Source: Elusimicrobiota bacterium (GTDB lineage Bacteria; Elusimicrobiota; Elusimicrobia; UBA1565; UBA9628). From it: a DNA stretch of 64,000 nucleotides. Positions 33,025-42,085 of the stretch are shown piece after piece. The notes below the pieces were generated by a model. That model was not told the DNA's origin and did not search any database. It was given only the letters and a program-made list of their open reading frames with translations. The stretch covers positions 174,578 to 238,577 of the forward strand of contig JACPFR010000010.1 of the NCBI GenBank assembly GCA_016182905.1, given 5' to 3'. A program made the position numbers and the translations under genes. The first letter of the stretch is position 1. Each line of letters begins with the position of its first letter.

Positions 33025-35502
33025 CTAGGCCATCCTTGGAGCCTCGCCGTCGAGCGCGCTCCGCACGCGGCGGCACAGCTGCTCGGCGGTGAACGGCTTG
33101 AGCAGGAGGTCGGCCTTCTTATGCGCTTCGACGAGGCCGTCGAGCCGGCCGTCCGTGTAGCCGGACATGAACAGGACCCGCGTCTCGGGACGGGTCCGGC
33201 CCAGGACCTCGGCGAGCTCCGCGCCGCCCATCCCGGGCATCACCACGTCCGTGAGCAGGAGGTGGATCGGGCTCTCGACGGCCCGCGCCGTCTCGAGCGC
33301 CTCCTTGGCGCTCCCGCAGGAGATCACCCGGTAGCCCTGGGGGGTCAGCGCGCGGGCGACCAGGCGCAGGACCTCGCTTTGATCCTCGACCACGAGGACG
33401 GTCTCGTCGCCGCGGAACGACGCGGGCTGGGCGGCGGCTCCGGAGGGCGTCCAGCCGGCCGGCGCCGGGGCCGGGGGGAGATGGATGCTGAACGTCGAGC
33501 CGCGTCCCGGGGCGCTGTCCACCGAGATGTGCCCCTTGTTCTGCTTGACGATGCCGAACACCGTCGCCAAGCCGAGCCCGGTGCCCTTTCCTTTCTCCTT
33601 GGTCGTGAAGAACGGCTCGAAGATGCGGGCGAGGATCGATCCGGACATCCCCGCCCCGTCGTCCCCGACCAAGAGGACGGCGTAGTCTCCCGCGGGGATG
33701 ACCTCGAGCGAACGGACCTCGTCGGACTCGAGCCGCGCGGCGTGCGCTCGGACGGTCAGGGTCCCGCCACGCGGCATCGCGTCGCGGGCGTTGACCGCCA
33801 GGTTCATGAGGACCTGATCGATCTGACCGGGATCGCTCCGGACCCACAGCGGATCCTCGGGGAGGTCGAAGGAGAGCCGGACGTCCTCGCCCAAGGTCCG
33901 GCGCAGTATCTTCTCCATTCCCCGCACCGAGGCGCGCAGGTCGAGGACGACGGGGTCGGCCGGAGCGCGCCGGGAGAAGGTGAGGAGCTGCCGCGTGAGC
34001 ATCGCGGCGCGCCGTCCCGCGCCGAGGATCTCCGCGAGGTCGCCGGCGGCCTGCGACTCCGGCGGCGCGGAGTCGGAGAGCATCTCCGCGTAGCCGTTGA
34101 TCGTCGTCAGGATGTTGTTGAAGTCATGGGCGATGCCGCCGGCGAGGCGCCCGATGGCCTCCATCTTCTGGGAGTGGAAGAGCTGCTCCTCGAGGGACTT
34201 GACCGCGCTGACGTCGCGCTTGACCGCGATGAAGTGGGTGATCGTGCCGCCGGCGTCGCGCACCGGCGTGATCGTGGAGTCCTCCTCGAAGATGGTCCCG
34301 TCCTTGCGTCTGTTGGAGAACCTCCCGTTCCAGACCTCCCCGCGGAGCAAGGTCTCCCACATCGCCTTGTAGAACGGCGCCTCGTGCCGGCCGCTCTTGA
34401 CGACGGACGGGTTCCTCCCGAGAAGCTCCTCGCGGGTGTAGCCGGTCACGCGGGCGCAGGCCGGGTTCGCGTAGAGGATGCGCGCGTTCCTGTCCGTGAT
34501 GAGGATGCTCTCCCCGGCCTGCTCGATCGCGGTCGCCAGGAGGAGCCTCTCGGCTTTGGCCTCGGCGCTCAGGCGGTCCGCCTGCGTGCGCAGGAAGAGG
34601 ACGAACATCGCCGAGACGAGGCCGAAGCCTCCCGCGGAGGCGAGGGCGGCCAGCCGGACCCTCTCGATCAGGGGGGCGAGGAGCTCCCGCTCGTCGGCCT
34701 TGGCGACGAGGATCCACTCGAGCTCGCGCAGGTCGCGGACCGCGGCGTAGCACTCGACGCCGCGGTAATCGCGTCCCAGGAGCGGGCCGGCCTCTCCGCG
34801 CGCCGCCCGGGCGGCGAGCGTCTCGGAGGTCAGCGGGATCCTCGTCGCGAGCGCCGAGTCCTTCTTGAAGCGCAGCGCGTTGAGGGCGACCAGATCGTCC
34901 CCGGCGCGCTCGTAGATGATGGTCTCGGCCGTCTTCTCGACGCCGGGCCAGCGCTCGGTGAGGGGGCCGAGCAGGGCGCTGCTCCTGACCCGGGTGATCA
35001 GCCGGGAGCCTCCGGCGATCGCGGCCTCGTATTCGAAGACGACCGTCCCGGAGGCGGTGCGGCGGGTCCCGAGGAAGCGCAGCGGGTTCCCGGGGCTGGG
35101 GGAAGGGCGGGGCGGCTCGGCGCCGGGCGGGAGGGCGAGGACGACGCGTCCGCGGCGGTCGACGAGCGCCACGCTCTCGTAGTCGCCGTAGTCGAACAGG
35201 GGCGTGAATATCCTCGAGAGAGCGCGCAGCTTCGCGGCGTCGCCGCGCAGAGCCTCCTCGAAGCCGGGCACGACCTGGATGTTGGACACGTAGATGTCGA
35301 GGTCGTGCAGGCGCTCGTGATGGAAGTCCCGGACGGCGTCGGCCTTGAGGTCGGCCACGACCGCGAGGTAGCCGAGGCGCCCGGCGAGGAAGTTCGCCTT
35401 CTCGGCGCGGTAGAGGAGGAATCCCGTGAGGGCCGCGAGCGCCCCGGCGACGACTAGCGCGAGGAGGACGAGCGCGAGGGGCCGATGAGTCTCCCGCAGC
35501 AT
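33025..35502 (-). CDS. Hybrid sensor histidine kinase (periplasmic sensor-PAS-HisKA-HATPase-REC)
   Basis: An 825-residue kinase: an N-terminal helix, a periplasmic sensor (about 35-290), a second helix, a PAS domain (about 325-445, LITDRNARILYANPACARVTG-like), HisKA with phosphoacceptor H459 (GIAHDFNNIL), an ATPase domain (N-A-R-D-A, DGAGMS, GKGTGLGLATV) and a C-terminal receiver with D752 and L-K-P-F. GIAHDFNN kinases often feed a separate regulator by phosphorelay; none is adjacent. Start 35502 is preferred to an upstream ATG because it begins the membrane anchor and CATACT lies seven bases before it. Confidence 0.87.
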   Translation of the reverse strand: MLRETHRPLALVLLALVVAGALAALTGFLLYRAEKANFLAGRLGYLAVVADLKADAVRDFHHERLHDLDIYVSNIQVVPGFEEALRGDAAKLRALSRIFTPLFDYGDYESVALVDRRGRVVLALPPGAEPPRPSPSPGNPLRFLGTRRTASGTVVFEYEAAIAGGSRLITRVRSSALLGPLTERWPGVEKTAETIIYERAGDDLVALNALRFKKDSALATRIPLTSETLAARAARGEAGPLLGRDYRGVECYAAVRDLRELEWILVAKADERELLAPLIERVRLAALASAGGFGLVSAMFVLFLRTQADRLSAEAKAERLLLATAIEQAGESILITDRNARILYANPACARVTGYTREELLGRNPSVVKSGRHEAPFYKAMWETLLRGEVWNGRFSNRRKDGTIFEEDSTITPVRDAGGTITHFIAVKRDVSAVKSLEEQLFHSQKMEAIGRLAGGIAHDFNNILTTINGYAEMLSDSAPPESQAAGDLAEILGAGRRAAMLTRQLLTFSRRAPADPVVLDLRASVRGMEKILRRTLGEDVRLSFDLPEDPLWVRSDPGQIDQVLMNLAVNARDAMPRGGTLTVRAHAARLESDEVRSLEVIPAGDYAVLLVGDDGAGMSGSILARIFEPFFTTKEKGKGTGLGLATVFGIVKQNKGHISVDSAPGRGSTFSIHLPPAPAPAGWTPSGAAAQPASFRGDETVLVVEDQSEVLRLVARALTPQGYRVISCGSAKEALETARAVESPIHLLLTDVVMPGMGGAELAEVLGRTRPETRVLFMSGYTDGRLDGLVEAHKKADLLLKPFTAEQLCRRVRSALDGEAPRMA

Positions 35503-35509
35503 GTCAGCC

Positions 35510-35515
35510 AGTATG
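35510..35515 (-). promoter_or_regulatory. -10 element of leaderless-type kinase promoter
   Basis: Minus-strand CATACT, seven bases before the ATG at 35502; -35 not clear. Confidence 0.3.
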
Positions 35516-35681
35516 CAACATATTCTCCAATCCTTCCACGGGGCGCGCAGCGGATGTCCGAGGCCCGAGGGAACGGGGCACGCGCTCTCGAAGGGGCAGT
35601 CGGACATGCTCGAAAGGTAGTCCGCCGCGTTTGCGCGCGCATGACGGGACGCTTAAATATCGCTGAAGCCGGCTCCGTCCC

Positions 35682-35736
35682 TTAAGCGCTCATTAAGCCC
35701 GGGTTCAGCGCGGCCGCCGCCTCCGCGGCCTATGCT
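35682..35736 (+). promoter_or_regulatory. Phased TTAAGC repeats and -10 before the FlgP-like operon
   Basis: Three direct repeats with exact 11-bp period, TTAAGC (35682), TTAAGC (35693) and TTCAGC (35704), end where a -35 box should be, and TATGCT (35731-35736) follows. OmpR/PhoB-type regulators bind such repeats on one DNA face, and poor -35 boxes are usual at promoters they activate. Confidence 0.6.
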
Positions 35737-35743
35737 GTCGGCA

Positions 35744-35758
35744 GGACGCGAGGCGTCC
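35744..35758 (+). repeat. Small hairpin before the ribosome site
   Basis: GGACGC-GAG-GCGTCC, six perfect pairs and a three-base loop, ending directly before the GGGAGG Shine-Dalgarno (35759-35764) of the FlgP-like gene. It may stabilise the mRNA or tune initiation. Confidence 0.5.
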
Positions 35759-35768
35759 GGGAGGCTTT

Positions 35769-36215
35769 ATGAAGATGATCGCGGTCCTGACGGCGGCCTT
35801 GGCCGTCGCGATGTCGGCGGGCTGTTCGTCGGTGCGCTCCCGATTGGCGGACGGTCGCGTGCCCGACGTGATCGACGAGAAGCCGGAGAAGGGCGCCTAT
35901 TACGAGGCCATCGGCATCGGCGCCGGCGACCCGGCCCTGGCCACCGAGACCCAGCGGCGCTCGCTGGCGCGCGACGCGGCCATCGTGAAGGCGCAGTACG
36001 AGCTTCTGGCCCTGATCAAGGGCGTGGAGCTCGACGGCGGCTACACCGTCTCCCGGGCCATCTCCGTCGACTCCAAGCTCGCGACGCGCGTGCATGAGAG
36101 CATCCGGGGCGCGCGCGTGCTCAAGAGCGAGTTCACCGTGGACGGCGGCTGCGTGGTGACCGTGCGGCTTCCTAAGGAAGACCTCCAGCGCGGGACGGGG
36201 CTGGTGCTCCCGTGA
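35769..36215 (+). CDS. FlgP/LPP20-like lipoprotein
   Basis: A 148-residue lipoprotein (lipobox M-S-A-G-C19) with a domain like LPP20/FlgP: A-R-D-A-A-I-V-K-A-Q-Y-E-L-L followed by strands around SRAISVDSKLATRV and FTVDGGCVVTVRLP. FlgP in Vibrio helps form an outer-membrane ring around the flagellum; related lipoproteins occur in non-flagellated bacteria. It overlaps the next gene by four bases. The promoter carries phased TTAAGC repeats. Confidence 0.65.
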   Translation: MKMIAVLTAALAVAMSAGCSSVRSRLADGRVPDVIDEKPEKGAYYEAIGIGAGDPALATETQRRSLARDAAIVKAQYELLALIKGVELDGGYTVSRAISVDSKLATRVHESIRGARVLKSEFTVDGGCVVTVRLPKEDLQRGTGLVLP

Positions 36216-36970
36216 GGCGCGCGCTCCTCGCCGTCCTGGCCGTCCTCGCCGGGGCCTGCTCCCACGCCCCGGCGCGGCGGAGCGTGGTCGTCGAGGGGTG
36301 GGCGGCCGAAGGGCCGGGCGCGGACCGGCGGGCGGTGGCCGACGCGCTGAAGCGCGCCGTCGAGCAGGGCGCGGGCGTGCGCGTCGACGCGCGGACCCGC
36401 GTCGACAAGGGCATGGGCGTCGACGCGCGGGTGGTGACCCGCGCCTCGGGCTGCGTGCTCGAGCACGAGGTGCTCGGGCGGGGGGCGGCCCAGGGCGGGC
36501 GTTCGGCGCGGGTGCGCGTGGAGCTCTCCGCGGGCGCGGAGGGATGCGCGGGACGGACCACCCTGCCGCCGGCCGCGTTCGAGGACTCGACGGTGTCGGT
36601 GCGGTTCTCCGGAGAGGGCCCGTTCGGGGCGGAGGCGGCCCGCTCGGCCGAGTCGGCCTTGCGCGCGCACCTGGCCGGGCAGGGGATCGCCGTGACGGCG
36701 AAAGGCGCCGACTACCGGATCACGGGAACGGCCTTCGTCGCGCCGCACCGCGACCCCCGGGTCCTGCCTTTCGTCGGCGCGCGCGTGGAGATGGCGGTGC
36801 GCGTCGTCGGCGCCCGGGACGGCCGGGTCGTGCGCGAGACGCGCCACGAGGCCGCGGCCCTCGACGCGGACGGCTCGTCCGCCGCGCGCGCGGCCGCCGC
36901 GGAGGCGGCCCGCGGCGCGTTCCAGGAGACGCTCGTCGCGCTCGACGAAGCGGCCTGGCTGCGTCCTTGA
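36212..36970 (+). CDS. Lipoprotein with FlgT-N-like domain
   Basis: A 252-residue lipoprotein (lipobox A-G-A-C16). After the anchor, E-G-W-A-A-E-G-P-G-A-D-R-R-A-V-A-D-A-L-K-R-A resembles the FlgT N-terminal domain, which starts with a similar helix of Ala-rich residues. A second domain (about 120-245) has CsgG/LpoB-like strands (YRITGTAFVAPH, VEMAVRVVGARDGRVV). The protein is co-translated with the FlgP-like gene and is followed by an OmpR-type regulator. No flagellar genes are visible, so an envelope role is inferred. Confidence 0.55.
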   Translation: MRRALLAVLAVLAGACSHAPARRSVVVEGWAAEGPGADRRAVADALKRAVEQGAGVRVDARTRVDKGMGVDARVVTRASGCVLEHEVLGRGAAQGGRSARVRVELSAGAEGCAGRTTLPPAAFEDSTVSVRFSGEGPFGAEAARSAESALRAHLAGQGIAVTAKGADYRITGTAFVAPHRDPRVLPFVGARVEMAVRVVGARDGRVVRETRHEAAALDADGSSAARAAAAEAARGAFQETLVALDEAAWLRP

Positions 36971-37007
36971 CGCGCGGACGCCTAAGCGCTACCATGGCCT
37001 CTGTCAT

Positions 37008-37718
37008 ATGCCGAGCAAGATACTGGTCGTCGACGACGACCGCGCCATCCTCAAGATGGTCAAGCAATACCTGACCGCCAACGGCGTCGCGGTCGTGATC
37101 ACCGACAACGGCTCCGAGGCGCTGCTCCTGATCAAGGATTCCCGCCCGGACCTCGTCCTCTGCGACTCGCAGATGCCGGGCCTCGACGGCCAGGCGCTGT
37201 GCCGGGCCATCAAGCGCGAGGCGCGGACGGCCTCCATCCCCGTCGTGCTGATGTCGGGCGAGCGCATGGGCGATCAGGACGTGGTCTCGGGACTCGAGCT
37301 GGGCGCCGACGACTACATCCTCAAGCCCTTCACCATGTCCGTGGTGCTCGCGCGGCTGCGGGCGGTCCTTCGCCGGTACGAGGCCGCGGCGCCGGCCGGC
37401 GAGAGCGTGATCAAGTCGGGCATCGCGCTCGATCCCGAGGGCCGCACCGTCAAGGTGGACGGCAAGACCGTCGCGCTGACCGGCAAGGAGTTCGACCTGC
37501 TGGCGGTCCTCATCAGCAAGAGCGGCCGCCTGCTGTCGGTGATCTACCTCCTCGAGACCGTCTGGGGCTACGACCCCGCCAACTACAACGACCCCGGCAC
37601 CGTCGAGGTCCACGTCTCCCACCTGCGCAAGAAGCTCGGCCCGCGCCACGCGCGCCACATCGTCAACGTCCCCGGCCACGGCTACAAGTTCGACCCGGCT
37701 CCCGAACCCCGTCGTTAA
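37008..37718 (+). CDS. OmpR/PhoB-family response regulator
   Basis: A 236-residue two-domain regulator: receiver domain (acidic D9-D11, phosphoacceptor D53 in LCDSQMPG, conserved K in ILKPF) and a winged-helix domain with GTVEVHVSHLRKKLG and a C-terminal VPGHGYKF. It lies between the FlgP/FlgT-like operon and the FlgO-like gene, both preceded by 11-bp-phased TTAAGC repeats of the kind OmpR-type proteins bind, so it probably controls them. A single CTAAGC (36982-36987) lies before its own gene. No kinase is adjacent; its partner might be the kinase at 33025 or 39581. Confidence 0.87.
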   Translation: MPSKILVVDDDRAILKMVKQYLTANGVAVVITDNGSEALLLIKDSRPDLVLCDSQMPGLDGQALCRAIKREARTASIPVVLMSGERMGDQDVVSGLELGADDYILKPFTMSVVLARLRAVLRRYEAAAPAGESVIKSGIALDPEGRTVKVDGKTVALTGKEFDLLAVLISKSGRLLSVIYLLETVWGYDPANYNDPGTVEVHVSHLRKKLGPRHARHIVNVPGHGYKFDPAPEPRR

Positions 37719-37768
37719 GCGGGATTTCAGCGCGGCGTCGGCGCGCGCACAGGCCGCGGGGCTATCCT
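37715..37768 (+). promoter_or_regulatory. Phased repeats and leaderless-type promoter of the FlgO-like gene
   Basis: TTAAGC (37715) and TTCAGC (37726), 11 bp apart and inside a 22-bp stretch closely matching 35693-35714. TATCCT (37763-37768) sits six bases before ATG 37775. The repeat-to--10 distance is 10 bp longer than at the first site, one helical turn. Confidence 0.55.
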
Positions 37769-37774
37769 GGCGGC

Positions 37775-38632
37775 ATGGACCTCAAGACGACCGCCGGCGC
37801 CCTCCTCCTCCTGGCCGCGGCGGCCGCGCCGGCCCGGAGCGACGCGATGCGGGGCTTGGGCCGGGAGCTGGCGGACGCGGCGCGGGCGGCGGGCCTCAAT
37901 CGCGTCGCGGTGTCCCGGCTCGACTCCTCGCGCGGGAGCGATAACGGGGAAGGGGCGCTCCTCACCGAGCGCCTGACGACCGCGCTGGTGCGCTCCGGCA
38001 AGGTCCAGGCGGTGGAGCGCAGCCTGCTGCCGAAGCTGATGGAGGAGCGCTCGCTGGGCCGGACCGGAGCGCTCGAGCCGGAGGCGGCGGACGGCTCCCG
38101 CCTGGCGCGGGTGGACGGCGTCGTCATGGGGACCTACCGCTCGTCCGGGAAGGTCGTGCGGCTCGTCCTGCGGATCGTCGACTACAAGACCGGGGTCATC
38201 GTCGGGGCGGTCGAAGGCGAGCTGGAGCGCGAGGGCGAGGCGGTGGTCGCCGACATGGATCCCTTCGACGTGCCGGTGCCGGTGATGAGCGGACGGTTCG
38301 GCTTCGAGGTCGACGCGGCCCGCGACGCGGTGGCCGACACGGCCGCGCGCTGCTCCGGCGCGGAGGCGCGGATCAACGCCCTCGAGGAGAGCATACTCGA
38401 CATCAAGGCGCGCTACTGGGCGCGCCGCCTCCAGGAGGGCCTGCCCGCCTCCGAGCTCAAGGTCAATCCTGGCTCGACGATCCCCGACCCCCAGTTGAAG
38501 GCCCGCTTCTATGACGTTCTGCGCCGCGCGTATCATGAGGGGAAGGTCCCGCCGCTGACGGCCGCGGAGGTCGCCCGCTTCGTGAAGGCCGACGGCGAGG
38601 CGTATTCCCTGCACCAAGAGTGCGGGCTGTGA
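37775..38632 (+). CDS. Exported FlgO/CsgG-like protein
   Basis: A 285-residue protein with signal peptide (about 1-22, ending ARSDA). The mature part resembles the FlgO domain: an N-terminal region NRVAVSRLDSS, then EGALLTERLTTALVRSGKVQAVERSLL, and VDGVVMGTYRSSGKVVRLVLRIVDYKTG. FlgO, CsgG and LpoB share this fold and work in the outer envelope. The C-terminal 90 residues are helical. With the FlgP- and FlgT-like lipoproteins it forms an FlgO/P/T-like set without visible flagellar genes. Confidence 0.65.
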   Translation: MDLKTTAGALLLLAAAAAPARSDAMRGLGRELADAARAAGLNRVAVSRLDSSRGSDNGEGALLTERLTTALVRSGKVQAVERSLLPKLMEERSLGRTGALEPEAADGSRLARVDGVVMGTYRSSGKVVRLVLRIVDYKTGVIVGAVEGELEREGEAVVADMDPFDVPVPVMSGRFGFEVDAARDAVADTAARCSGAEARINALEESILDIKARYWARRLQEGLPASELKVNPGSTIPDPQLKARFYDVLRRAYHEGKVPPLTAAEVARFVKADGEAYSLHQECGL

Positions 38633-38636
38633 GGAC

Positions 38637-39584
38637 ATGACAATGGAAAGCACGATATTGGTAGCGGACGACGATCAGGGGGTGGCGGCGGTCGTCGGGC
38701 GTCTCCTCGGCGGCGAATGCCGCGTGGTCGCGGCGCGCGACGGCGTCGAGGCGCTCGCGGCGGCCGAGACGCGCTCTCCCGACCTGATCCTCCTGGACGT
38801 GCAGATGCCGGGGCTGACCGGGTGGGAGGTCCTGCGCGAGCTCCGTCACGCGCCGAAGACGCGGACGACTCCTGTCATCATGCTGACCGGCTGCGCCGGC
38901 GAGGAGGCGCGGGACGAGGGCTTCGGTCTCGGCGCCGACGACTACGTCACGAAGCCCTTCTCGGGGCGGGACCTGCGCGCGCGCGTGCTGTCGCGGCTTC
39001 ACCGCCACGCGGAGGCGGTGGCGGTCAACCCCCTGACGCGTCTTCCGGGAAGCCCGTCGATCCAGGCCGAGGTCGAGCGGCGGATCCGCGAAGGGCTGGA
39101 GTTCGCCTTCCTCCTCGCCGACATCGACCGCTTCAAGGCCTTCAACGACCATTACGGCTGCGAGCGCGGGGACCGCGTGATCCTGTCGACGGCCGAGATC
39201 CTCTCCGACGCCATGCGTCAGGCCGGAGAGATGAGCGGCTTCCTCGGGCACATCGGCGGCGACGACTTCGCCCTGGTGTGCGCGGCGGAGAAGGCCCCGC
39301 TGGCCGCGGCCTTCGCCGCGATGAGGTTCGACGAGGCCGTCCCGGGATTCTACGACGCGGCGGACGCGGCCCGGGGCGCCATCCAGGCGGTCGACCGGCA
39401 GGGGGTGGTCCGCAGCCACGCGCCGCTGAGCCTGACCGTGGCGGGCGTGTCCTCGGTCCAGCGGCCGATCCCGTCCTACGCGGAGGCCGTGCGCTGGTCG
39501 GGGGAGATGAAGGGCTGGCTCAAGGGCACGCGGCGCTCGGGGCCGAGCGCCCTGGCGTTCGATCGGCGCAGGAGCGGGATATGA
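38637..39584 (+). CDS. Receiver-GGDEF protein, putative diguanylate cyclase
   Basis: A 315-residue protein with an N-terminal receiver (D11-D13, phosphoacceptor D54 in LLDVQMPG, T-K-P-F) and a C-terminal GGDEF domain (L-T-R-L-P-G-S at about 136; G207-G-D-D-F211 in the active loop). GGDDF is a variant of the GGDEF signature and may still be active. The domain looks shortened at its C-terminus. It overlaps the kinase gene at 39581 by four bases, so that kinase probably phosphorylates it. An unusually close pair of ATGs (38637, 38643) leaves the exact start open. Confidence 0.8.
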   Translation: MTMESTILVADDDQGVAAVVGRLLGGECRVVAARDGVEALAAAETRSPDLILLDVQMPGLTGWEVLRELRHAPKTRTTPVIMLTGCAGEEARDEGFGLGADDYVTKPFSGRDLRARVLSRLHRHAEAVAVNPLTRLPGSPSIQAEVERRIREGLEFAFLLADIDRFKAFNDHYGCERGDRVILSTAEILSDAMRQAGEMSGFLGHIGGDDFALVCAAEKAPLAAAFAAMRFDEAVPGFYDAADAARGAIQAVDRQGVVRSHAPLSLTVAGVSSVQRPIPSYAEAVRWSGEMKGWLKGTRRSGPSALAFDRRRSGI

Positions 39585-40831
39585 GCGCTTCCTCCGCCGG
39601 CGTCCGCTCGTCCGGGCGGTACGAGGCCGCGCTCGGGGTGGCGCTCGCCGCCTTGGCGTTCCTGTCCAAGGACAACCCTCGCCTCGTCCTCCCCGATTGC
39701 CTGTGGCTGTTCCTGCTCCTGCTGGGCGCGAGCCTGGCGGCGAGCCTGGCGGTCCGGCTTCGCCCGGGGCGCGTCATGCCGGCCGCCCTCGCGCTGGTGG
39801 CCTCCTTCGTCGTCGTCGCGGCGATCCAGGGGCGGTCCGGAGGCAGCGAATCCGACCTGTGGGTCCTCTACCTCCTTCCGATCTTCAGCGCCGCGATCCT
39901 GCTCGGCGGCCGGGAGACCGGCTGGATCGCCGCGGGCGCCGTGCTCGCGAACGCGGCGTCCTTGTCCGTCGAGGCCCGCGTCATCGGCCCCATCGACCTC
40001 TTCTCCCTCGTGCTCAAGACGAGCATCCTCGCCGGAGCCGCCGTGGGGACCTGGTCCCTCGCGAAGTCCGAGCGCGAGAGCAGCGCGAGGGCGGCGGTCC
40101 AGCGGGGCGAGATCGAGCGGCTGGAGGGCGTCGCCTCCGTGGCCGCCCTCGGCGCCGGAGCCGTCCACGACCTAGGCGCGCCCCTGACCGTCATCCTGGG
40201 CTACGCGAACATGCTGCGCGAGGATCCGGACCTGCCGCAGGCCGCGCGCGACGACCTGGCGCGCGTCGAGCGCGCCGCCCTGTATTGCCGGGATCTCGTC
40301 AGCGGCCTCCTGAAGCGCGACGAGCCTTCGATGCGGACCCGAAGCGCCAGCGACGTGGTCGAGGCGGCTCTTCGCCTGTGCGAGGACCCGGTCCGGGCGC
40401 GCCGGATCGAGATCTCCCGGGAATTCCCGGACGAGACCGTTTATCTCCGGGCCGCGGGGCTCGAGCTGGAGCGCGTCCTGGTCAACCTCGTCGGCAACGC
40501 GGCCAAGGCGCTGCCGGCCGGCGGGCGCATCATGGTGTCCGTGTCCCGCTCCGGGCCGCGCGCGTTCGTGTGCGTGGACGACGACGGGCCGGGCCTGCCG
40601 CCGGAGCTCCTGCCGCGGCTGTTCACGCCGTTCGCCTCGGCCAGCGCGGGGGGCGTGGGCCTGGGGCTGTACCACTGCCGAGAGATCGTCCGTCGTCACG
40701 GGGGCGACCTGACCGCCGGACGCTCCGCGGCGGGGGGAGCGCGCTTCCAGCTCGCCCTTCCCTGGACGGAGCCGAAAGCCGGGCCTGCGTCGGTCGCCGA
40801 GGCAAGGCCCCGCGGACCGGCGCCCGTCTGA
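39581..40831 (+). CDS. Membrane sensor histidine kinase
   Basis: A 416-residue kinase with about five membrane helices (residues 15-160), a short coiled linker, H196 in V-H-D-L-G-A-P-L-T as phosphoacceptor, N-box N-L-V-G-N-A-A-K-A-L, DDDGPGLP and a G-V-G-L-G-L-Y-H-C box, so all ATPase motifs are present. The sensor part is a MASE-like membrane domain with no large periplasmic loop. It overlaps the receiver-GGDEF gene by four bases and is probably its cognate kinase. Confidence 0.82.
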   Translation: MSASSAGVRSSGRYEAALGVALAALAFLSKDNPRLVLPDCLWLFLLLLGASLAASLAVRLRPGRVMPAALALVASFVVVAAIQGRSGGSESDLWVLYLLPIFSAAILLGGRETGWIAAGAVLANAASLSVEARVIGPIDLFSLVLKTSILAGAAVGTWSLAKSERESSARAAVQRGEIERLEGVASVAALGAGAVHDLGAPLTVILGYANMLREDPDLPQAARDDLARVERAALYCRDLVSGLLKRDEPSMRTRSASDVVEAALRLCEDPVRARRIEISREFPDETVYLRAAGLELERVLVNLVGNAAKALPAGGRIMVSVSRSGPRAFVCVDDDGPGLPPELLPRLFTPFASASAGGVGLGLYHCREIVRRHGGDLTAGRSAAGGARFQLALPWTEPKAGPASVAEARPRGPAPV

Positions 40832-40840
40832 GCCGTTCCC

Positions 40841-42079
40841 TTACGGGAGCTTGCCGGCGTCGATCATGCCCATGCCCTGGGTGATGGACGGCAGGCCGGG
40901 GATCGGCGTCGCGGCCTTCCTGAGCATGGCGCGCACCGCGGCGGGAGAGGACGCGCCGCGCGCGACGGCGAGGGCCGCCAGGCCGGCGACGTGAGGGGTG
41001 GCCATCGAGGTGCCCGAGAGCTCCTCCCAGCCGCCGGCCATGTTCACCGACCTCACGTTGACGCCGGGCGCGATGAAATCCACCTCGGGTCCGCGGCTCG
41101 AGAACTCCGCGACCCCGTCCTTCACGTCGGAGGCGCCGATCGCGAGGGTCTCCGGGTAGCTCGCCGGGAAGCCGACCGGTCCGCCGCCGTTGCCGGCCGC
41201 GGCGACGATGGTCATGCCGGCCTTGCTCGCGGCGGCGACGGCGCGCTTGAGGGCCTCGCTGCCCTCGTCGGCGCCGAGGCTCATGTTGGCGACCTTGACG
41301 CCTTTCTTGACGGCCCACTCGATGCCGGCGATGACGCTCGAGTAGCCGCCGTTGCCGTCCGCGTCGAGGACCTTGACCGCGTAGAGCTTGGCCAGCGGCG
41401 CCGCGCCGACGACGCCCTTGCCGTCGCGCTTGCCCGCGACCGTGCCGGCGACGTGGGAGCCGTGCCCCTGGTCGTCGTCCCAGGCGTCGGGCCGCTTGGG
41501 GTCGAGCGCGTTGAAGCCGCCCAGGACGACTCCCGCGAGGTCCGGGTGGGACCGGGAGACGCCGGTGTCGATGATCGCGACGGCCGCGCCCTGGCCCTGG
41601 CCGCGCGGCGTGGTCCAGGAGGCCTCCGCGTTCACGCGGCGGATGCCCCAGGGCTGCTCGGGGTCCGCGACGGCGACGGGCTTGAGCGCGCTGATTTTTT
41701 TAAGGATGTCGCGGAAACCCTCCCCGAGCTCGAACTGGGGCGCGGCGGCGGGGGGCGCGACGGTCACGGCCTTGAGCCAGTTGACGACCTTGTCGGTCTC
41801 GACCAGGTCGACCTGGAAGTCGGCCTTGAGCTTGGTCTCCGCGGCGTCGGCCTTGAACGCGGGGAGCTCGATGACGATCGCGTTGATCGACGGGAGCTCG
41901 CGCACGACCGCGCACCCCACGCTCTGCGCGAGCGCGCGGCAGCGGTCCGCGCTCACCCCGGGCTTGCAGGCCACGATCTTCTGGACGGTGTCGCCGGCGT
42001 CGAGCGGGCAGAACTGCGCGCGGGCGGCGGAGGCGATGAGGAGCGGGACGATCGCGAGGGCGAGTCGGAGGGGGTTCAT
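40841..42079 (-). CDS. Secreted subtilisin-like serine protease (S8)
   Basis: A 412-residue protease with signal peptide (about 1-21, ending ARA), an inhibitor-like propeptide (about 22-110, containing VVRELPSINAIVIELPAF) and a catalytic domain with D171 (IIDTGVSRSHPD), H206 (GHGSHVAGT) and S358 (SGTSMATPH). The triad is complete. Probably exported and self-processed. The ATG at 42079 lies six bases after an AATAAT -10, so the mRNA is likely leaderless. Confidence 0.9.
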   Translation of the reverse strand: MNPLRLALAIVPLLIASAARAQFCPLDAGDTVQKIVACKPGVSADRCRALAQSVGCAVVRELPSINAIVIELPAFKADAAETKLKADFQVDLVETDKVVNWLKAVTVAPPAAAPQFELGEGFRDILKKISALKPVAVADPEQPWGIRRVNAEASWTTPRGQGQGAAVAIIDTGVSRSHPDLAGVVLGGFNALDPKRPDAWDDDQGHGSHVAGTVAGKRDGKGVVGAAPLAKLYAVKVLDADGNGGYSSVIAGIEWAVKKGVKVANMSLGADEGSEALKRAVAAASKAGMTIVAAAGNGGGPVGFPASYPETLAIGASDVKDGVAEFSSRGPEVDFIAPGVNVRSVNMAGGWEELSGTSMATPHVAGLAALAVARGASSPAAVRAMLRKAATPIPGLPSITQGMGMIDAGKLP

Positions 42080-42085
42080 GGGCCT

